A stretch of DNA of 64,000 nucleotides from NCBI RefSeq assembly GCF_045062745.1, contig NZ_JBJGED010000009.1, positions 62,001 through 126,000 of the forward strand. Direction: 5' to 3'. The DNA is from Paenibacillus_AA sp045062745. GTDB lineage: Bacteria; Bacillota; Bacilli; Paenibacillales; NBRC-103111. This document shows, piece after piece, positions 50,663 through 58,048 of the stretch. The position numbers were made by a program, and so were the translations under genes. The notes beneath the pieces are model-generated. The model was not told where the DNA came from and did not search any database. It saw nothing but the letters and a program-made list of their open reading frames with translations. Position 1 is the stretch's first letter. Each line of letters opens with the position of its first letter.

Positions 50663-51541
50663 TTGTATCATAAAACGTTCTCATACCGCGTGTTCAGCGT
50701 CTTCAACTATGTGTTCCTGGCCGCCATCGCCTTTCTCTGCGTGCTGCCGATTGTGCATACATTGGCCGTGTCCTTCAGCGGGCGCGCGCCGGCCAACGCC
50801 AACCTGGTCGGGCTCGTCCCGATCGATTTCACCCTCGACGCGTACAAGAAGACGCTGTCGAACGCGAACTTCCTGCACTCGCTGTGGGTGTCGGTCGAGC
50901 GTACCGTGCTCGGCACCGTCATCACGATGATCGTGATCTTCCTCGCCGCCTATCCCTTGTCCAAGGACTCGCTCGTATTCCGCAGCCGAACCTGGTACTC
51001 GTGGTTTTTCGTCCTGACGCTGCTGTTCGGAGGCGGGCTCGTGCCGACGTATATCGTCATCCAGAAGCTCGGGCTCATGAATTCGCTGTGGGCGCTCATT
51101 CTCCCGGGGGCGATCGACGTGTGGCTGCTCGTGCTGCTGCTGAACTTCTTCCGCAGCATTCCGGCCGCGCTGGAGGAGGCGGCGCTGATCGACGGGGCCG
51201 GACAGCTGAAAATTCTCGCGCTGATCTACATCCCGCTATCCTTGCCGGCGATCGCTACGCTGTCGCTGTTCAAGATGGTCGGCCATTGGAACGCCTGGTT
51301 TGACGGTTTGATTTACTTGAAAAGTATAGATTCGTACCCGCTCGCCACTTTCCTGCAGACAATCCTGATTCAGCTCGATTCCACGCAGCTGTCGTCGCTC
51401 GGGCGGGAGCTGGAGAACATCTCGAACAACACCGTGAAGGCGGCGCAAATTTTCATCGGCGCGCTGCCGATTCTGATCGTGTATCCGTTCCTGCAAAAGT
51501 ATTTCGTCAAGGGGATGGTGGTAGGGTCCGTGAAGGAGTGA
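50663..51541 (+). CDS. sugar ABC transporter permease (YtcP/LplC-like)
   Basis: 292-residue permease with six membrane segments. Ligand/ATPase contact motif ALEEAALIDGAGQLKILALIYIPLSLPAIATLSLFKMVGHWNAWFDGLIYL; the C-terminus PFLQKYFVKGMVVGSVKE is typical of YtcP proteins. TTG start with AAGGAGG seven bases upstream. Co-transcribed with the LplB-like gene. The likely binding protein is encoded divergently at 46.3-48.0 kb. Confidence 0.93.
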   Translation: MYHKTFSYRVFSVFNYVFLAAIAFLCVLPIVHTLAVSFSGRAPANANLVGLVPIDFTLDAYKKTLSNANFLHSLWVSVERTVLGTVITMIVIFLAAYPLSKDSLVFRSRTWYSWFFVLTLLFGGGLVPTYIVIQKLGLMNSLWALILPGAIDVWLLVLLLNFFRSIPAALEEAALIDGAGQLKILALIYIPLSLPAIATLSLFKMVGHWNAWFDGLIYLKSIDSYPLATFLQTILIQLDSTQLSSLGRELENISNNTVKAAQIFIGALPILIVYPFLQKYFVKGMVVGSVKE

Positions 51542-51613
51542 GGGAGGCGGCGGAATCTCTCAAGGTGAAGGATGTTCTGGAGACGCTTACGAAGGGGACT
51601 CACGGGCGGTGAA

Positions 51614-51796
51614 GGTGAATTCCTCCCCCTTTTATGCGCATTTCAGAGGTAAAGCGGTATCCGAGGGGGAAATCCTCCCTCTCTTACTCGAGATTTGGGA
51701 GGATTGCTGTGAAAAGGCTCTAAAGAGAGGGAGCTATTCCCCCTCGTAAAGGCAAAATAGCGATCTCGAGCCCAAAGTGAGGGAGGTTTTCCCTCT
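51614..51796. repeat. four-module intergenic element M (own sequence, same geometry)
   Basis: Forward modules at 51614-51634 (GGTGAATTCCTCCCCCTTTT) and 51665-51687 (GGGGGAAATCCTCCCTCTCT). Reverse modules at 51721-51745 (AAGAGAGGGAGCTATTCCCC) and 51774-51796 (AAAGTGAGGGAGGTTTTCCC). Centre spacings are about 52, 57 and 52 bp. The gap 51542-51854 holds nothing else recognised. Confidence 0.75.
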
Positions 51797-51854
51797 GGCA
51801 ATCCGCGATTCGGACGCTGGCTTCTCGCGAGCAGTCTAAGTGGGATATCCCCCC

Positions 51855-52781
51855 TTAGAGCTCACCATTCTTTATGCTGGCCGGCTCCCCTTCACCCAAC
51901 TGCTCCTCATGAAACCGGAACTCTCCATAGGTCCAATAGCCGCGCTGAACGGTGCCGTCCGCGCTTGTTTTGACACCGTAACCATGCTCCATGCCGGATT
52001 CCCAAGCACCCTCGAACCGGCTGCCGTCCCGCCATTCGTAGACTCCGTGCCCGTGGAACAAGCCCTCCCGCCAATCTCCCCGATAACGGTCCCCATTCGC
52101 GAACAGCTTTTCCCCGGTCCCATGCTCTTGATCCCGCACCCACGTCCCGGTGTATTTGGTGCCGTCCGCCCAGCGATATAGCCCGATTCCATGCTTCAGT
52201 CCGTTTGCGAACTGTCCTTCATAGGTTTCCCCTTCCGCCTCGGCGAGGCGATAGGCGTTCTCGACTTGCTCCACGAACTCAGCGGGAACTTGATTCCCCT
52301 CGATGCCTACCTCGAACTTGGCCTGCTGCCCCGACCCGGATCCCGCCCGAACGGCTATGGCCGACCCAGACGCCGATGCCGCCAAGTGCATGGGCATAGC
52401 TACGTAATCTGAATTTACATAAGTCTTGTAATACCACCCGGCCAAGTCATACAATGCAAACCATAACGCCTTAACCTGTAACGCGTCCATCACCAGCTCG
52501 CTTTCTCTTGGGTCCAGCAGCTCCAAACGTTTCAAAGCTACTCCTAGATGCGCGGGAATCAGCTCGTGCCGAAGGAGACGTTCCAGCCGATTAAGGGTGT
52601 CGGTCTCTCCGCCATCGACTTCTTCATGAGCCGCGATTTGCTGAATGAACCACTGGCCCATCGGCTGCATATGGGTTAACGCGAGCCGCAGATCCACTTC
52701 AACCGTACGCTCGGCTTGATAGGCTTGCCGGTAAAGCTCCGGAAAATCCACGCGCAGAAACTCAAACATGGAACCACTCAT
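51855..52781 (-). CDS. MORN-repeat protein with unknown N-terminal domain
   Basis: 308 residues, no signal peptide or membrane helix. Residues 1-140 form a mostly helical domain I cannot name (MFEFLRVDFPELYRQAYQAERTVEVDLRLALTHMQPMGQWFIQQI), followed by a Ser/Gly/Ala stretch. From about 185 there are four to five MORN repeats of 23 residues (YEGQFANGLKHGIGLYRWADG, YTGTWVRDQEHGTGEKLFANG, YRGDWREGLFHGHGVYEWRDG, FEGAWESGMEHGYGVKTSADG). MORN repeats in eukaryotes bind lipids or proteins; roles in bacteria are mostly unknown. Together with the APH-like gene 14 bases upstream it looks like a two-gene unit. Confidence 0.8.
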   Translation of the reverse strand: MSGSMFEFLRVDFPELYRQAYQAERTVEVDLRLALTHMQPMGQWFIQQIAAHEEVDGGETDTLNRLERLLRHELIPAHLGVALKRLELLDPRESELVMDALQVKALWFALYDLAGWYYKTYVNSDYVAMPMHLAASASGSAIAVRAGSGSGQQAKFEVGIEGNQVPAEFVEQVENAYRLAEAEGETYEGQFANGLKHGIGLYRWADGTKYTGTWVRDQEHGTGEKLFANGDRYRGDWREGLFHGHGVYEWRDGSRFEGAWESGMEHGYGVKTSADGTVQRGYWTYGEFRFHEEQLGEGEPASIKNGEL

Positions 52782-52795
52782 CCTTACTCCCCCTC

Positions 52796-53599
52796 TTAAC
52801 GAAGTTGGTCGTCGATCAGCTCAAGCAGCCATGGCCGTTCGCCGGGAACGTTCTCCCGCAGCCGCGCCGCCGCAACAGGCAGCAGCCAAGCGTTGCAATC
52901 ATTCTCATCCACACCAGCCAACCTGTAATATTCATCCAGGTAGACACGGTTCAACTGCTGCTTCATCTCCTGAATGAGGGTTCCCGTTATCCCTTCAGGC
53001 GTGCCAGGAGGTACGTAAGGGGACAAAAACATGAGCGAAGTCCGCGCCACATCGCCGAGCGGATCCCCCGTCGAAGCATCTACCCAGTCTATGGCGACCG
53101 AGGACGCTCCAGTATATAAAATATTGTCCGGATGGAAGTCCCCATGACAAACTCGATCTCCTTCGGGCAAAGCATCCAGCCAGTGAAGTACGGGGTTCAA
53201 CCGCTCCTTTAGCAGCTCCTCCGACTGCTTGATCGCACCGGCCAGACGATCTTTTTGCCGGGGCAGTCCGGCTGCCGAACAATGGTGGATGCTATAATGA
53301 AGACCAGCCATCTCGGTGGCGAACCTTCGCCATTCATCAGGGGACTCGAGCATCCATTCCCGCAGCATCTTCCCCGGCATTCGCTCGTACAATAATCCCT
53401 GTCGTTCGTCCACCTCTACCAGCTCGAATACGCCGGGAGCGGGAACACCTGCCGCTTGAACCGCACTTCCAACCTTCGCTTCATAGCGAATCCAATCGAG
53501 CGGATAGCCTGGCTGGTACAGCTTCACCACCCGGTCCCGGTCCGGTCCCCACTCATACACTTCCGCGACTCTGCCTTCTCCGATTTTGGCTCCTAACAT
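52796..53599 (-). CDS. aminoglycoside phosphotransferase/choline kinase-like protein
   Basis: 267-residue protein-kinase-like small-molecule kinase. ATP-binding lobe with GEGRVAEVYEWG and VVKLYQPGY. Catalytic loop VCHGDFHPDNILY with Asp and Asn. Metal-binding Asp in VAIDWVDASTGDPLGDVART. Members include aminoglycoside, choline and fructosamine kinases, so resistance should not be assumed. MLGAK at 53599 is the start because AGGAG is six bases upstream; the ATG at 53632 has no usable spacing. Confidence 0.85.
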   Translation of the reverse strand: MLGAKIGEGRVAEVYEWGPDRDRVVKLYQPGYPLDWIRYEAKVGSAVQAAGVPAPGVFELVEVDERQGLLYERMPGKMLREWMLESPDEWRRFATEMAGLHYSIHHCSAAGLPRQKDRLAGAIKQSEELLKERLNPVLHWLDALPEGDRVCHGDFHPDNILYTGASSVAIDWVDASTGDPLGDVARTSLMFLSPYVPPGTPEGITGTLIQEMKQQLNRVYLDEYYRLAGVDENDCNAWLLPVAAARLRENVPGERPWLLELIDDQLR

Positions 53600-53671
53600 T
53601 TCGGACTCCTCTCCCGCAACTTGATCCGTCATTCCCTCGTCTAAAAAATAACAAGAGAGGGGGCGGTTCCA

Positions 53672-54121
53672 TTGGCAATTCGTATGAAAATGTTACGCGC
53701 AATCAGTCTTATGGCGGTCCTGACCAGCGTGCTGGTCCTCCTGCTCACCGGATGCAACGATCGGCCCCCGATGCTTACGATCAAAGGCGGCAAGCAGTCC
53801 GTGCTCGTCAAGCAAGGCACATATAGCTGGCGTTACCTTACCCGACACGTCATCGCCGATTCGCCCGACCCGGCGAACATGATCAAGCTTCCGGACGAGG
53901 CGACTCGTCTAGCGCCTGGAACCGAGCTCAGCCTCCTGTTCGGGCGCCAGCCGAAGAAGATGATGCTTTCTCGCTGGGAGGGCCAAAAGGAGCTCGGCCA
54001 GGAGCCGCTCGACAAGAACTCCTACACTCTGCCGACGGAACCCGGCACTTATTTGTACTCCATTCGAGCCGAATGGAGACAAGGAAGCTCGATGTATGCT
54101 TTTGCGGTAAGGGTTGAATAA
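53672..54121 (+). CDS. putative lipoprotein of unknown function
   Basis: 149 residues. Hydrophobic N-terminus (ISLMAVLTSVLVLLLTGC) with lipobox LLTGC gives Cys 28 as the lipid anchor. The remainder is a ~120-residue beta-rich domain (MLTIKGGKQSVLVKQGTYSWRY ... GTYLYSIRAEWRQGSSMYAFAVRVE). I do not recognise a family, though the pattern resembles small extracellular domains in Paenibacillus. TTG start with GAGGGGG 8 bases upstream; the ATG four codons later is too far from it. It is divergent from the APH-like gene. Confidence 0.75.
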   Translation: MAIRMKMLRAISLMAVLTSVLVLLLTGCNDRPPMLTIKGGKQSVLVKQGTYSWRYLTRHVIADSPDPANMIKLPDEATRLAPGTELSLLFGRQPKKMMLSRWEGQKELGQEPLDKNSYTLPTEPGTYLYSIRAEWRQGSSMYAFAVRVE

Positions 54122-54184
54122 CATGACATTCGTCGTCGCGCGTAGGGATTCCTTTTAATTTGTAGCATGCTGGCCCCAATGGCT

Positions 54185-54370
54185 TTAGTTTGATTTCGCC
54201 TACTTACATCCAGACCGATTCATTCAAGCCGGGCTGTAGTTCGATTCTGCCGAGTTAGAAGCCGAGTTGGCGGGATGGTTGTCACATAACAATCTTCCAA
54301 TTAGGGAAAATTGAACTACGGGCATAAAAGCTACACTCGGGCATGTCTATAAGCTGGCAAAATGGAGTTG
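54185..54370. repeat. four-module intergenic element C (forward, forward, reverse, reverse)
   Basis: Forward modules at 54185-54206 (TTAGTTTGATTTCGCC...) and 54237-54258 (TAGTTCGATTCTGCC...). Reverse modules at 54297-54318 (AGGGAAAATTGAACTA) and 54347-54370 (TGGCAAAATGGAGTTG). Centre spacings are about 52, 61 and 51 bp. Same sequence type as A and B but more diverged. The gap 54122-54481 otherwise holds only the mqnC terminator. Confidence 0.8.
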
Positions 54371-54423
54371 CATCCATCACACGAATGCTAGAAAGCCCAC
54401 CAGCACCCATGCCAAAAATAAAA

Positions 54424-54460
54424 AGCCGCAATGCTCAGGGCATAAGCCCGCTTTGCGGCT
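54424..54460 (-). terminator. intrinsic terminator after mqnC
   Basis: Minus strand AGCCGCAA ... TTGCGGCT, with an inner GGGC/GCCC stem, then TTTTATTTTT. Confidence 0.9.
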
Positions 54461-54481
54461 GCTACTTTAGCTGGTATGCGA

Positions 54482-55621
54482 TTAATTTTGCATGACGAAA
54501 TCTTTGTCCACCGACGCCGTCTCATCGTCGAACATGCGCAGAATTTCGTAGCGCGTGTTGCGCTGCGCCGGAATTTTGCCCGCTTCGCGGATGAGCTGCA
54601 GCGTCGAGCCGATGTTGACCTTGTGCGTCGTCCCGGCGGCCGATACGACGTTCTCCTCGATCATCGTGCTGCCGAAGTCGTTGCAGCCGTAATGCAGCGA
54701 CTGCTTGCCGACCTCCGGCCCCATCGTCACCCAGGACGACTGGAAGTTCGGGATGTTGTCGAGCATGAGGCGGCTGATGGCGACGGTTTTCAGATACGCC
54801 TCGGGTCCGAGCTTCTCTGCCTTCAGATTCGTATTGTCCGGCTGGAACGTCCAGGAGATGAACGCCAGGAAGCCCTTCGATGGATAGCCGTTCCGGATGC
54901 ATGCGTCCTGCGCGTCGCGGATGCGGAGCATGTGCAGCACGCGCTCCTCCATCGATTCGCCGAAACCGATGACCATCGTGCCGGTCGTGTTCATCCCGAT
55001 TTTGTGCGCGGTCGTCATCGCTTCCATCCAATCGGTCCAGGAGCCCTTCTGCCGGCTGATCTTGCGGCGCGTCCGGTCGTCCAGAATCTCGGCGCCGCCG
55101 CCCGGCAGCGAATCGAGTCCGGCCTCGTGCAGCTGACGGATGACTTCCTCTAGCGACAGGCCTTCGGACACGTCCTTCATCTTCCAGATCTCCGCCGGGG
55201 AGAACGAATGCATCGTAATGCCCGGGAACCGCTTCTTGATCTCCCGGAGCAAATTCGTATAGTAGCTGAACGGCAAGTCGGGGTTCGTCCCGCCCTGCAT
55301 CAGAATCTCGGTCCCGCTGACATCGATCGTTTCCTGAATCTTCTGGAAAATAACCTCGTCCGGCAGCACGTACCCTTCTTTCGAGCCCGGAGGCCGATAG
55401 AACGCGCAAAACCGGCAGTACACGTCGCAAATATTCGTATAGTTCACATTCCGCCCGATCACGAACGTCGTCACCGGCTCCGGATGCCATTTCAGCATGA
55501 TCTGGTTGGCCGCGGCCCCCAGCTTCTCGATCTGATCGCTCGCGTACAGCTCCAGCCCGTCCTCCAGGCTCAGCCGCTCGCCGGCTACCGCCCGCGCCAA
55601 TATGCGGTCCACTTCACTCAT
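54482..55621 (-). CDS. mqnC: cyclic dehypoxanthinyl futalosine synthase (radical SAM)
   Basis: 379-residue radical SAM enzyme of the futalosine route to menaquinone. The cluster motif is CDVYCRFCAFY (CxxxCxxC) near residue 65, preceded by NVNYTNI. LMQGGTNPDLPFSYYTNLLREIK, FSPAEIWKMKDVSEGLS, LPGGGAEILDDRTRRKIS and TTGTMVIGFGES match MqnC rather than the related CofH/CofG or MqnE. MqnC cyclises dehypoxanthine futalosine. No other futalosine gene is in the window. GGAGG lies 8 bases before the ATG. Confidence 0.88.
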   Translation of the reverse strand: MSEVDRILARAVAGERLSLEDGLELYASDQIEKLGAAANQIMLKWHPEPVTTFVIGRNVNYTNICDVYCRFCAFYRPPGSKEGYVLPDEVIFQKIQETIDVSGTEILMQGGTNPDLPFSYYTNLLREIKKRFPGITMHSFSPAEIWKMKDVSEGLSLEEVIRQLHEAGLDSLPGGGAEILDDRTRRKISRQKGSWTDWMEAMTTAHKIGMNTTGTMVIGFGESMEERVLHMLRIRDAQDACIRNGYPSKGFLAFISWTFQPDNTNLKAEKLGPEAYLKTVAISRLMLDNIPNFQSSWVTMGPEVGKQSLHYGCNDFGSTMIEENVVSAAGTTHKVNIGSTLQLIREAGKIPAQRNTRYEILRMFDDETASVDKDFVMQN

Positions 55622-55740
55622 CGTCGGTTCCTCCCTCGATCTCGTCTCATTCGTCTATCGTAACACAATCGCCCCCCCGGAGTCATTAGCGCAGGGAGCC
55701 GGGATATGACAGCATTGGTACAATTGGCGTAACGCGTCTC

Positions 55741-55769
55741 TTGCGAAGAGGCCGCGTTGTGGCTATAAT
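55741..55769 (+). promoter_or_regulatory. sigma-A promoter of the metG leader
   Basis: TTGCGA (55741-55746), 17 bases, TATAAT (55764-55769). The start point would be near 55777. Confidence 0.8.
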
Positions 55770-55776
55770 AGCCTGT

Positions 55777-56089
55777 AATTGGAAATCCTACAAAGCATCG
55801 AAGAGAAAGAGTAGCGGGATCAGGGTCTTTCACCAGAGAGCTCCGGCAGGTGAGAAGGAGCAAAGTTCCGTCCGGCGAACATGGTCTCTAAGCTGTGCAC
55901 CGAACCTTGCGCGAGCAGGCAGTAGGCTGCAACGGGCGCTCCCGTTACCGAGCTAGAGTATAACCGTGCTAGGAGGGGATTCCCTGCCTTGACGGCGTAC
56001 TTGAAGAGGTCCATGCCGCGAGGCGTGGGCGAATGAAGGTGGTACCGCGTGAGTAATGCTCTCGTCCTTTTGTGGATGAGGGCTTTTTT
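55777..56089 (+). ncRNA. methionine-specific T-box leader
   Basis: T-box core AAGGTGGTACCGCG at 56036-56049. Terminator stem GCTCTCGTCC/GGATGAGGGC (56058-56083) followed by TTTTTT. In stem I the segment GAACATGG places ATG (55881-55883) in the specifier position followed by a purine, flanked by AGAGAG/CTCT pairing. An uncharged tRNA-Met should thus permit read-through. Confidence 0.92.
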
Positions 56090-56123
56090 GTTGTTCCCAA
56101 AAAAATGAACGGAGGGATGAGCA

Positions 56124-57776
56124 ATGACGATTTTTATTGGCGGGGCTTGGCCCTATGCCAACGGTTCGCTGCACTTGGGCCGGGTGGCGAGCTTGCTGCC
56201 GGGGGATGTACTGGCGCGGTACTACCGGCTGAAGGGAGAAGAAGTTTTGTACGTGTCCGGCAGCGATTGCCACGGGACGCCGATCGCCATTCAAGCGGAA
56301 CGGGAGGGCGTAACGCCCCAAGCGATCGCGGACCGGTACCACGAGGAGTTCGTCGACGGGTTCCGCCGGCTCGGTTTTACCTACGACCTGTATACGCGGA
56401 CGGACGATCCACATCACCACGCGGTCGTGCAAGAGCTGTTCCTCGAGCTGCTGAACCGCGGCGTCCTGTACCGCAAATCCGTGGAGCAAACTTATTGCGA
56501 GTCGTGCACCCGCTTCCTGCCGGACCGCTATGTCGAGGGACAATGCCCGAATTGCGGGCAGCCGGCGCGGGGCGATCAATGCGACGCCTGCTCTACCCTG
56601 CTCGATCCGCTCGACCTGCTCCACCGGACGTGCAAGCTGTGCGGCCATCACCCGACCACCCGGGAGACGGAGCATTTGTTCCTCGCCCTGTCCCGGTTCC
56701 AAGAGCAGCTGGAGCGGGAGGTCGAGCAGGCGGCTCAGGCCGGCGGCTGGCGCGACAATGCTCTGCAGCTCACCCGCCGGTACCTAAGCGAGGGGCTGCA
56801 GGACCGGGCGGTGACCCGGGATTTGCCTTGGGGTGTCGATGTGCCGGTACAAGGCTTCGAAGGGAAGAAAATCTACGTCTGGTTTGAAGCCGTGTGCGGC
56901 TACTACTCCGCCAGCCGGAAGTGTGCGCTCGAGCGAGGCGAGCCGCAGGCGTGGGAGCGGTTCTGGTCGGACGATACGACCGCCTACTACGTGCACGGGA
57001 AGGACAATATCCCGTTCCATACGCTCATTTGGCCGGGCATCCTGCTCGGCGCAGGCGGCCTGCACCTGCCGGACCGGATCGTCTCGAGCGAGTATCTCAC
57101 CCTGGAGGGCAGCAAGTTCTCGACGAGCCGCAACTGGGCCGTCTGGCTTCCCGATCTCCTGGAGCGGTACGACCCCGACTCAATCCGCTACTTCCTGCTC
57201 ATCAACGCTCCGGAGAAACGGGACAGCGATTTCTCGTGGCGCGAGTTCATCTACAGCCACAATGGCGAGCTGCTCGGCGCGTTCGGCAACTTCGTAAACA
57301 GGAACCTAAAGTTCCTCGAGAAGTCATTCGGAAGCCAAGTCCCGGAGGGGCGCACGGACGAACGCATCTGGCAAGCGCTCGCGGACTTGTATGCCGAGGT
57401 CGGCGTCCTCATCGAGGCTGGCAAGCTGAAGGAAGCGCTCGAGCGTCTCTTCGCCTTCGTCCGCAGCGCCAACAAGTACTTCGACGAGCGCCAGCCGTGG
57501 GCGAAGCTGCACGAGGACCCTGCGCATTGTCGGGATACCTTGTACACCTGCGTGCAAATCATCGCCAATCTGGCGCAGCTGCTGGAGCCGTTCCTGCCGT
57601 TCGCCTGCGCGAAAATCCGCACGTATCTGGGCATCGCCGCGCCGTGTTGGGGCTTCGCCGAAGTCTCGTCCGGCACGCCGTTGGCGCCGTCGGCCCCGCT
57701 GTTCGAGCGGCTCGACGTCAGCCGGATCGAGGAGGAAGCCGCGCGGCTGCGCGCCGGGCCAGTGGGAGGCGAGTAA
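56124..57776 (+). CDS. metG: methionyl-tRNA synthetase, second (MetRS2-like) type
   Basis: Charges tRNA-Met. 550 residues. HIGH-type motif in PYANGSLHLGR, connective zinc domain with four Cys-x-x-Cys knuckles (CESC, CPNC, CDAC, CKLC), KMSKS equivalent KFSTSRNW, and the WxxK-like anticodon-binding region NKYFDERQPWAKLHED. There is no C-terminal EMAP-type tRNA-binding domain. The catalytic part resembles the archaeal/E. coli class, not the usual single-knuckle enzyme of Bacillus. In some Gram-positives such a second copy gives insensitivity to MetRS inhibitors. GGAGG precedes the ATG, and a T-box leader controls it. Confidence 0.93.
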   Translation: MTIFIGGAWPYANGSLHLGRVASLLPGDVLARYYRLKGEEVLYVSGSDCHGTPIAIQAEREGVTPQAIADRYHEEFVDGFRRLGFTYDLYTRTDDPHHHAVVQELFLELLNRGVLYRKSVEQTYCESCTRFLPDRYVEGQCPNCGQPARGDQCDACSTLLDPLDLLHRTCKLCGHHPTTRETEHLFLALSRFQEQLEREVEQAAQAGGWRDNALQLTRRYLSEGLQDRAVTRDLPWGVDVPVQGFEGKKIYVWFEAVCGYYSASRKCALERGEPQAWERFWSDDTTAYYVHGKDNIPFHTLIWPGILLGAGGLHLPDRIVSSEYLTLEGSKFSTSRNWAVWLPDLLERYDPDSIRYFLLINAPEKRDSDFSWREFIYSHNGELLGAFGNFVNRNLKFLEKSFGSQVPEGRTDERIWQALADLYAEVGVLIEAGKLKEALERLFAFVRSANKYFDERQPWAKLHEDPAHCRDTLYTCVQIIANLAQLLEPFLPFACAKIRTYLGIAAPCWGFAEVSSGTPLAPSAPLFERLDVSRIEEEAARLRAGPVGGE

Positions 57777-57800
57777 GCCTCATAGAAAAGGAGCTAAAGG

Positions 57801-57976
57801 GGAACGGCAATCCGCTATTCGTTCTAAAAGCAGGGGTTCGAGAACGTGAGCGGAACGTGGTTCCCTTAATCCCCTCCAATCCGGGGTAGTCGGCGCCGAA
57901 TGTGTGTAATAAGGGAATGTGGTTCCCATCGCCTCTTGAAATCAGCCTTTATCCGAAAATAACGGATTCACGTTCC
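57801..57976. repeat. four-module intergenic element N (own sequence, same geometry)
   Basis: Forward modules at 57801-57819 (GGAACGGCAATCCGCTATT) and 57852-57870 (GGAACGTGGTTCCCTTAAT). Reverse modules at 57908-57926 (ATAAGGGAATGTGGTTCC region) and 57958-57976 (AATAACGGATTCACGTTCC). Centre spacings are about 51, 56 and 50 bp. It lies between metG and the pectate lyase terminator. Confidence 0.75.
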
Positions 57977-57994
57977 ACTATAAGTAAACCCATT

Positions 57995-58035
57995 AAAAAA
58001 TCCCTCGTCCGCACGTTTCCGTGCAGGCGAGGGAT
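57995..58035 (-). terminator. intrinsic terminator after the pectate lyase
   Basis: Minus strand TCCCTCGCCTGCACG, GAAA tetraloop, CGTGCGGACGAGGGA, then TTTTTT. Confidence 0.92.
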
Positions 58036-58048
58036 CTTCCGGTACAGC

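Noticed and set aside
52796..53599. Aminoglycoside resistance gene
   Set aside because: The fold is shared by choline, homoserine and other kinases; nothing specific to aminoglycoside enzymes is seen.
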